Origin: Gammaproteobacteria bacterium
GTDB taxonomy: Bacteria; Pseudomonadota; Gammaproteobacteria; Coxiellales; Coxiellaceae
Assembly (NCBI GenBank): GCA_022600315.1
Contig: JAHZKQ010000213.1
Span: 1 to 6,997, forward strand
Reading direction: 5' to 3'
DNA: 6,997 nucleotides
Shown here: piece after piece, positions 1 to 4,756 of the stretch
Numbering within the stretch: position 1 is the first letter of the stretch
Layout of the letters: each line of letters begins with the position of its first letter
Notes under the pieces: model-generated
The model's database searches: none
What the model was told of the DNA's origin: nothing
Seen by the model: the letters and a program-made list of their open reading frames with translations, nothing else
Program-made: the position numbers and the translations under genes

Positions 1-24
1 TAAAATTGTTTTTGAATCAAACAC
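1..24 (-). CDS. Start of a gene cut by the window edge, possibly UDP-GlcNAc 4,6-dehydratase/epimerase (FnlA/WbjB/CapD type)
   Basis: Only eight codons are visible, read leftwards from a GTG at 24-22: M-F-D-S-K-T-I-L. They are preceded by a strong AAGGAG at 35-30 with a 5-base spacer, and the frame stays open to the window edge. The opening residues resemble the N-terminus of short-chain dehydrogenase/reductase-type UDP-GlcNAc 4,6-dehydratases, which typically begin with a Met-Phe-x-x-Lys-(T/S)-(I/L)-L stretch running into a TGGTGSFG nucleotide-binding loop. Such enzymes make precursors of amino sugars such as FucNAc or pseudaminic acid and are common in capsule and O-antigen loci, which fits the position 27 bases after a Wzc-like kinase. 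That a gene starts here is well supported by the ribosome binding site. Its identity rests on eight residues and the neighbourhood, so it is a guess. Another GTG at 26-24 in a different frame has a tighter, 3-base spacer. Confidence 0.4.
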
Positions 25-29
25 ACGAT

Positions 30-35
30 CTCCTT
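30..35 (-). promoter_or_regulatory. Strong ribosome binding site of the gene leaving the window
   Basis: On the minus strand AAGGAG lies in the 27-base gap after the kinase stop codon, 5 bases before the GTG at 24-22. It is the main evidence that another co-transcribed gene begins at the left edge. Confidence 0.6.
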
Positions 36-51
36 ATTAAACAGCCGGCAA

Positions 52-2388
52 TTATTTGGGGCTCTCTTCTGCATCGGTATAGTAACTATCGTTCCTATAG
101 CTATATCCATAATGATAGTACTGATAACTACTTTGTTTTTTCTTGTCATAAAAATTCATCAAAACACCGGGAGCTGTTAACTTATTACGTGAAAACAAGT
201 CTAAACCCGCTTTAACTTCTTTTACTGTATGCTTGCCAGCAGCTAAAATCATAAAGTTCATATCAGACTGTTTAGCAGCCAATATACCGTCCGTCAGCAA
301 TAAAATAGGTGCAGTATCAACAACAATAACATCATAATGCCTTCTCACCTCACTCATTAATTTCTGCATATTTAAAGATGCTAATAAGTCAGCCGTTCGG
401 CTTTCATGTGAACCTTTTGATATAAAGTGCAAATTTGTAGAAGGGTAGTTAGATACCACTTCATGTAAGCTCGCCTTTTCTGTCAAGAGATCAGTAAGTC
501 CAGGGCTCTTATCCACTCTCATGTAACTATGCAAGTATCCTTTTCGAAGATCCGCGTCAATCAACAGAACTTTTATACCTAACTCTGATAACATGTATGC
601 CATATTAATTGATATAAAAGATTTACCAACGCCCGGCGTCAAACTACAAATTGAAAAAACTTTTGCACTCTTGTCATTTAAATTAAGCCGTACATTAGTG
701 CGGAAGCTCCTTAAAGCTTCTACAACAATATCATTTGGATATAATTCGGCAATAATTGATGATTTTCCCGTCTCAAAACAGCCCTCTTTCATCGCATTTG
801 TTAAATTGCGTTGTTTTGCGCTATAAGGAATAATAGCATTAACATCTAAACCAAACACCTCCTCTATAGCATCAGCATCTGTCACTTTATTGTCCATCGC
901 CACTCGCAATAACACATACCCCAAGCTCAACATTAAACCAACAATTAACCCAAATAAGTATATAGGCAGTTTTTTTGGTTTAACCATAAGTGCTGGCTCA
1001 GCAGCGTAATTTAAAATTCGTATATTACTGCGCACACCTGCTTTTAATATTTTTAACTCTTGCTGTCGCCCAAGTAAGGCTAGGTATAATTTATCCTGAG
1101 TTTTTACATTTCTTAGTAGTTCAACTGATTTTTTATCACTAATTGGTAATTTATGTAATTTTACCTCTAATGCATTAACACTGGCTTTAACTTCTGATAT
1201 TTTTTGATTCAATGTGATCATATAAGGGTGTGATGCAGTATATTTTTGTAAGAGTTCAGTACGGCTTAATTTAAGGCTCTCTAATGCTGCCTGCCGGGTA
1301 GATAGCTCTCTAAGAAAAAAAAGAAACTGCTGGCTCATATTCATGTTGCCACTTTTTGCTTGATATATCGATAACGCAGATTCAGCTTCTTTTAATTTTT
1401 TTTTGGTTTTTGGTAGCTGCATTTGTAGGAAACCAAGTGTTTGGCTGGCTTGCTCTGAAAGCAACTGCGCTCCGCTGCTGTACGCCGTATCTGCCAATGT
1501 ATTTAAAAACAAGGTGGTTTCTTGAGAGCTGCTCGAGCTATACTGAACTTTTAAAAGGCCTGTGGTGTTATAGCCACGCCCACCATCTTCCACCCCCGGA
1601 TCTACAGCCTTATATTTTTTTTGCAACGCCGCAATCACAGAATCTACATCAATTTTTCGTATGTTAAATATGTCCCCAGGATTAGCCACTAAAGAATCAA
1701 CGCTTAAAGAGACTGCTGGATTAATCTTTGATGACGCAGCCAGCTTACCAACAACGCCTGTCAGTATTTTTTGGCCTGACTCATTGTAAAGGGTGTAATG
1801 CCCATTTTTTTCAGCTATTAATTTCATTTTTTGATTAATATAAGCGCTGTTGACTTTAAGTGATCCAATTTTTATTTGTTGTCCGCCCCATGCATAGCTA
1901 GTTAAACCAAATTTAGATCGAGCAACACCTGCACCTTTATAATCACGAGCAAACCATTTGCCAATAATAGGGAAATAATGAGGTCTAGCACGTACATCTA
2001 GACCAAGCTTTTCAATTACCCGCCCCAATATATAACTAGAACTTATTAATGTTTTTTCATAAACCGTTGAGTTAATCCGTGTACCACCTAAAAATGGCAC
2101 CCTGCTCATCATTGAAGCTAAATTGCCAGCCTGACTCACTCCGCCTGAGCTCGACTCAACTTTAAGTAAAATATTAGATTTATAACTGGGCTGCATATGG
2201 CTAGCAAATAATATTGAAAAAAACAGACAGACCAACACAATGGAGACAATCCGCCACTTTAATATAAGCACCTCACCCCACACCCGATACAAACTAGTTG
2301 CTGATGATGCACTTTCAGCATTTTGAGAATGGACAGGGTAGCCATCTACATAGCCTCGCTCTTTAGCACCTAAAGAATTCTCCTGCAT
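52..2388 (-). CDS. wzc: Wzc-like polysaccharide co-polymerase and tyrosine autokinase (BY-kinase)
   Basis: This 778-residue inner-membrane protein would control chain length and export of a capsule or exopolysaccharide, working with the Wza-like exporter encoded just upstream. The Wzz-type N-terminal region has a first membrane segment at about 46-64. A large periplasmic part with a coiled-coil stretch (about 315-410) follows, then a proline-containing second membrane segment at about 471-495. The cytoplasmic kinase domain follows: ExxRxxR oligomerisation motif (E557, R560, R563), Walker A TPGVGKS (584-590), Walker A' LLIDADLRKG (608-617) and Walker B VIVVDTAP (687-694). The C-terminal tail has eight tyrosines between 755 and 770, the usual autophosphorylation cluster. 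Length and layout match E. coli Wzc (about 720 residues) with a slightly longer N-terminus and periplasmic part. The ATG has a good AGGAG at 2401-2397, 8 bases away. The conserved PPNPxELL segment of the family is replaced by a divergent stretch near 659-671. No cognate phosphatase is visible. Confidence 0.95.
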   Translation of the reverse strand: MQENSLGAKERGYVDGYPVHSQNAESASSATSLYRVWGEVLILKWRIVSIVLVCLFFSILFASHMQPSYKSNILLKVESSSGGVSQAGNLASMMSRVPFLGGTRINSTVYEKTLISSSYILGRVIEKLGLDVRARPHYFPIIGKWFARDYKGAGVARSKFGLTSYAWGGQQIKIGSLKVNSAYINQKMKLIAEKNGHYTLYNESGQKILTGVVGKLAASSKINPAVSLSVDSLVANPGDIFNIRKIDVDSVIAALQKKYKAVDPGVEDGGRGYNTTGLLKVQYSSSSSQETTLFLNTLADTAYSSGAQLLSEQASQTLGFLQMQLPKTKKKLKEAESALSIYQAKSGNMNMSQQFLFFLRELSTRQAALESLKLSRTELLQKYTASHPYMITLNQKISEVKASVNALEVKLHKLPISDKKSVELLRNVKTQDKLYLALLGRQQELKILKAGVRSNIRILNYAAEPALMVKPKKLPIYLFGLIVGLMLSLGYVLLRVAMDNKVTDADAIEEVFGLDVNAIIPYSAKQRNLTNAMKEGCFETGKSSIIAELYPNDIVVEALRSFRTNVRLNLNDKSAKVFSICSLTPGVGKSFISINMAYMLSELGIKVLLIDADLRKGYLHSYMRVDKSPGLTDLLTEKASLHEVVSNYPSTNLHFISKGSHESRTADLLASLNMQKLMSEVRRHYDVIVVDTAPILLLTDGILAAKQSDMNFMILAAGKHTVKEVKAGLDLFSRNKLTAPGVLMNFYDKKKQSSYQYYHYGYSYRNDSYYTDAEESPK

Positions 2389-2396
2389 AAAAAATA

Positions 2397-2401
2397 CTCC
2401 T
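2397..2401 (-). promoter_or_regulatory. Ribosome binding site of the kinase gene
   Basis: AGGAG on the minus strand, 8 bases before the ATG at 2388-2386. It sits in the 17-base gap after the exporter stop codon (TAG, 2408-2406), so the two genes are almost certainly one operon. Confidence 0.65.
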
Positions 2402-2405
2402 AATT

Positions 2406-3212
2406 CTAATTAGCTATCGCTGCGGCGGTAATAGCGGTGCTGAACGATGGTAGTAAATTATTAATAAACCTACCCCAATTCACGATACCAGCTGTGCTGA
2501 CATATATAACATCATGCGATTTCACATAAAATGAACTTGCTATTAACACAGCCGTTGGGTCATCCGCATTAAACGTATATACCGTAGGGAATGGTTTTTG
2601 TGGTCGTACCACATACACAAAGGCTGTATTTGAGGCTAAGGGGTCAAATCCTCCTGCAGCATTAATAGCATCCATAACTGATATTGGTGCGCTGTGAACC
2701 TCTACTGTTTCAGGAGCCCTCACTGAACCAAGCACCTGAACTTTTTGACTATTATAACCAGCAACACGCACGCTAACTTGAGGGTTTCTAATATATGAAT
2801 TCAGGCGTGATGTTAATCTATCCCCTACTTCCTTTACTGTTAAACCAAGTACCGACAAACGTCCGGCAAATGGGTAAAAAATACTACCCTTAGCGCCAAC
2901 CTCAATCCCGCTTTCTTCTGCTGAACGAAATTGACCTGCTGGTATAGTCAATTCAGGGTGATCCCATACAGTAATATTTAAAATATCTTCAGGGCCTACC
3001 CGATAAGATCGAGGTTGGAATAAGCTAGGGTCTTTATGAGGAAGGTTATAGTCTAAACGCACAAGCTTGACGGGAGCTGCCACAGCCGGTCCTGGGTTAT
3101 TCAACGGCCGCATAATATAATGCTGACCAGGAGCCATAAAACATCCCGAAAGTAGCGCAGCTATACTCGATAAACAAAATGACCTAGCAATTTTTCCTTG
3201 TAGATATTTCAC
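2406..3212 (-). CDS. wza: Wza-like outer-membrane polysaccharide export lipoprotein, single-SLBB form
   Basis: This 268-residue protein would form the outer-membrane channel for capsular or exopolysaccharide export. It has a lipoprotein signal peptide with a basic n-region and a lipobox L-S-G-C ending at Cys24. The polysaccharide export (PES) domain runs from about 69 to 150 and contains YRVGPEDILNITVWDHPEL, close to the E. coli Wza sequence. One SLBB domain follows at about 156-240 (DAINAAGG at 181-188), then a C-terminal amphipathic, Ala-rich helix at about 244-266 starting near Trp246, which would form the outer-membrane helical barrel. E. coli Wza is 379 residues with two SLBB-type repeats; this protein is about 110 shorter. 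Its segment at about 212-258 looks like the second repeat of Wza, so one repeat appears to be missing. The start is GTG at 3212-3210, supported by AGGGA at 3222-3218 with a 5-base spacer. The next Met in frame (26) lies after the lipobox, so a later start would destroy the signal peptide. Confidence 0.92.
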   Translation of the reverse strand: MKYLQGKIARSFCLSSIAALLSGCFMAPGQHYIMRPLNNPGPAVAAPVKLVRLDYNLPHKDPSLFQPRSYRVGPEDILNITVWDHPELTIPAGQFRSAEESGIEVGAKGSIFYPFAGRLSVLGLTVKEVGDRLTSRLNSYIRNPQVSVRVAGYNSQKVQVLGSVRAPETVEVHSAPISVMDAINAAGGFDPLASNTAFVYVVRPQKPFPTVYTFNADDPTAVLIASSFYVKSHDVIYVSTAGIVNWGRFINNLLPSFSTAITAAAIAN

Positions 3213-3239
3213 GCAAATCCCTGCATATTTGAAACTCAG

Positions 3240-3261
3240 CTTGGCACTCTACCATACCAAG
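3240..3261. other. Inverted repeat in the gap between the metF unit and the polysaccharide operon
   Basis: A 7-base arm (3255-3261) and its partner (3240-3246) flank an 8-base loop. Read on the minus strand, the arms CTTGGTA and TGCCAAG pair over 7 positions with one G-U, but no run of T follows, so it is not a classic intrinsic terminator for the DUF6580 gene. Read on the plus strand, the stem is followed by TATTTTTT (3262-3269), which looks terminator-like, but the stem then has a C-A mismatch leaving five good pairs. It could stop antisense transcription, or it may be chance. The 68-base gap holds nothing else clear. Confidence 0.3.
3251..3259 (-). promoter_or_regulatory. Possible extended -10 promoter element for the wza-wzc operon
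   Basis: On the minus strand TGGTATGGT fits the extended -10 pattern TGnTATnnT, about 38 bases before the GTG start of the exporter gene. No good -35 hexamer is seen 16-18 bases upstream. The element overlaps the inverted repeat at 3240-3261. Weak evidence; the polysaccharide genes might instead be read from the metF promoter. Confidence 0.22.
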
Positions 3262-3280
3262 TATTTTTTCACATCATTTT

Positions 3281-3829
3281 TTACTGTGTCTTTATTATTT
3301 TTTGACTAAATGTAGAAAGCAGTTTGCTTAAAGCTACAAACAATACAAACATCCAGGCCACATCACCAACCAATGCATTGCGCAAAAACGGCAGTGCCAG
3401 CAGATAACAACTGCTTAACCCTTGCAAACTATGCGGGTACGAAAACCACCAAACACCTAAGTTAGTCCAAACCCAATAGCCAAAACTTGAAAACAGTGTG
3501 ATCAAAAACAATTTCGAATATTTAGAAGACAAATTCAAGCTTGAGCCTACTAACGCAATTAATAAAAAGCCACTATAAGTAAATAAAGACCAACTACCCA
3601 GCCACGGATAACCCATAAAATAAGACAGCAAGCCATCGGACAACAGCAGACTAACTAGTGTGATCAATGCAGCAGACTTCTTATTCAGCATACTTCCTGC
3701 CAATAAAGACAGTGCTAACAGTGAAGTCATGTTTGGCACGTGTGGCACAAGTCTCCCAACGGTTGCCACCAAAACCCACAACAACATCACATTCACATTT
3801 TTATTAGATATCTGACTAAGCCACTTCAT
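3281..3829 (-). CDS. DUF6580-type polytopic inner-membrane protein, putative transport protein
   Basis: This is a 182-residue, strongly hydrophobic protein with about six predicted membrane segments (roughly 13-28, 35-49, 53-70, 82-97, 107-122 and 154-172). Motifs that I associate with the DUF6580 family are present: PHxPN (29-33) before an Ala/Leu-rich helix, LSD (63-65), TNxGVW (122-127), and CYxxAxPFxRNAxxGD (141-156). The family is named as putative transport proteins but has no proven substrate that I know of. The small size, and a Pro-Asn turn leading into an Ala-rich helix, recall substrate-binding (S) components of ECF vitamin transporters; that comparison is inference. The ATG at 3829-3827 lies inside the end of metF, a 14-base overlap, and has no Shine-Dalgarno sequence of its own, only an A-rich leader. 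Translation therefore probably depends on ribosomes finishing metF. The genetic link suggests a role near folate, cobalamin or methionine metabolism. Confidence 0.82.
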   Translation of the reverse strand: MKWLSQISNKNVNVMLLWVLVATVGRLVPHVPNMTSLLALSLLAGSMLNKKSAALITLVSLLLSDGLLSYFMGYPWLGSWSLFTYSGFLLIALVGSSLNLSSKYSKLFLITLFSSFGYWVWTNLGVWWFSYPHSLQGLSSCYLLALPFLRNALVGDVAWMFVLFVALSKLLSTFSQKIIKTQ

Positions 3830-4676
3830 TTTGTTTTTTTTTAACCTCTAAGTTTAAGCGATCGATTACTGCCAAGCTTGGCGCTGCTTTGTTTAACGTA
3901 TAGAAATGTAAATCTTTTGCGCCTAATTTAATTAATTGTTCACACAACTGGCTGACCACATCCAAACCAAATGCACGAATAGACGCTAAGTCATCGCCAA
4001 AACCAATTAAGCGCTTCTTCATCCAACGCGGGATTTCCGCACCGCATCGCTCAGAAAAGCGCGCTAATTGGGAATGATTAGTAATTGGCATTATGCCGGG
4101 CGTAATGGGAATATCAACACCGAGCTTGGCTGTTTCTTCAAGTAAGCACTCAAAAGCATCAGCTGAATAAAAATACTGCGTGATCGCCTCATTCGCACCC
4201 GCATCTACTTTTTGCTTAAAATAGCTCAAGTCACTTTGCATACAACCTGACAGCGGATGGCATTCCGGATAAACAGCAACGTAGATATAAAAATAATCAC
4301 CCGAGTGTTCACGAATAAAACGAACAAGATCTGCGGCATAATTAAAATCACCACCACCAATGCCATAGCCTGATGGCAAATCCCCACGTAAAACAACTAA
4401 GCGACTAATACCTTGCTGTTTATATTCATCAAGTAACTGACTAATTTGTGACTTATCCGTGCCAACGCAAGAAATATGGGGGGCCAATGTTAAGCTCGTA
4501 TGTTCACGCACAGCCATCACGGTTTTTTTTGTATTGTCTTGTGTTGAGCCACCCGCGCCAAATGTTACTGATATGTAATCAGGAGATACCACTTTTAACT
4601 CATCAGCTACAAACAGTAGTTTCTGCAAGCCCTCTGCGGTCTTTGGTGGAAAAAACTCAAAACTGACAGATGTCAT
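3816..4676 (-). CDS. metF: 5,10-methylenetetrahydrofolate reductase MetF
   Basis: This FAD-dependent cytoplasmic TIM-barrel enzyme reduces 5,10-methylene-tetrahydrofolate to 5-methyl-tetrahydrofolate, the methyl donor used by the adjacent metH product. The 286-residue product compares with 296 for E. coli. Visible signatures are SFEFFPPK with the catalytic Glu7 (E. coli Glu28), GAGGST near 40-45, LRGDLPSG with Asp99 (E. coli Asp120), AVYPECHP near 134-141, DAGANEAITQYFY near 158-170 and HFYTLN at 257-262. The start is set at ATG 4676-4674. An in-frame GTG at 4688 would add four residues, but it overlaps the ribosome binding site itself, so it is very unlikely to be used. Near the 3' end the coding strand has nine A in a row (3842-3834), shortly before the start of the overlapping membrane-protein gene. 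The gene diverges from metH, an arrangement that would allow joint control. Confidence 0.96.
   Translation of the reverse strand: MTSVSFEFFPPKTAEGLQKLLFVADELKVVSPDYISVTFGAGGSTQDNTKKTVMAVREHTSLTLAPHISCVGTDKSQISQLLDEYKQQGISRLVVLRGDLPSGYGIGGGDFNYAADLVRFIREHSGDYFYIYVAVYPECHPLSGCMQSDLSYFKQKVDAGANEAITQYFYSADAFECLLEETAKLGVDIPITPGIMPITNHSQLARFSERCGAEIPRWMKKRLIGFGDDLASIRAFGLDVVSQLCEQLIKLGAKDLHFYTLNKAAPSLAVIDRLNLEVKKKQNEVA
3834..3842 (-). repeat. A9 homopolymer at the metF 3' end, possible slippage site
   Basis: Nine consecutive A on the coding strand encode Lys-Lys-Lys after Val278 of MetF. Loss of one A in the transcript, or gain of two, would shift reading into the frame of the downstream membrane protein with no intervening stop, passing straight through its ATG at 3829. 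Gain of one A would end translation quickly at a TGA. The run is a direct observation; a function is speculation. Confidence 0.4.
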
Positions 4677-4683
4677 GATATCA

Positions 4684-4694
4684 ATCACTCCTTA
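4684..4694 (-). promoter_or_regulatory. Ribosome binding site of metF, decides the start codon
   Basis: On the minus strand TAAGGAGTGAT is nearly the full anti-16S complement TAAGGAGGTGAT with one G missing. It ends 7 bases before ATG 4676-4674, with the AAGGAG core 11 bases away. The upstream in-frame GTG (4688-4686) is embedded in this site and so is excluded as a start. Confidence 0.7.
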
Positions 4695-4740
4695 TATATT
4701 GATGGGCGCTATGGTAACATGCGCGCAACCGGTATTCACT

Positions 4741-4745
4741 AGGAA
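4741..4745 (+). promoter_or_regulatory. Probable ribosome binding site of metH
   Basis: AGGAA with an 11-base spacer to ATG 4757. The spacing is a little long. No other start codon in this frame lies between here and the in-frame TAA at 4715-4717, so the start is fixed. Confidence 0.45.
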
Positions 4746-4756
4746 TAATCACTAAA

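Larger units (their letters stand above)
4677..4756. promoter_or_regulatory. Shared divergent control region between metF and metH
   Basis: These 80 bases must carry start signals for metF (leftward) and metH (rightward). Towards metF, the minus strand has TGTTACCAT (4719-4711), a partial extended -10, with a poor -35 17 bases upstream. Towards metH, TAACAT (4715-4720) lies 17 bases after TTATAT (4692-4697). Both are weak matches, and if real they would overlap back to back. An 8-base palindrome TGCGCGCA (4720-4727) and ACCGGT (4728-4733, after an A) lie in the middle and could be operator parts. I see no MetJ-type AGACGTCT repeats and no room for a known SAM or cobalamin riboswitch. Confidence 0.45.

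Noticed and set aside
78..135. Tyr-rich, repeat-like stretch at the kinase 3' end
   Set aside because: Low complexity here is the normal autophosphorylation tail of Wzc-type kinases, not a DNA repeat or array.
6..215. Plus-strand open frame opposite the kinase C-terminus
   Set aside because: Its Tyr/Ser/Asn-rich sequence is the complement of the Tyr-rich kinase tail, with no sign of being a gene.
1356..1667. Plus-strand open frame opposite the kinase, with a hydrophobic start
   Set aside because: It is antisense to the coiled-coil region of the kinase. The hydrophobic look comes from complementing Lys/Glu-rich codons, and there is no supporting ribosome binding site or family match.
4448..4666. 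Plus-strand open frame opposite the metF 5' region
   Set aside because: Fully antisense to conserved MetF sequence and without a recognisable product.
4677..4756. Possible SAM or cobalamin riboswitch ahead of metH or metF
   Set aside because: The leaders are under 80 bases in total and shared by two divergent genes, with no conserved riboswitch core such as a B12 box visible.
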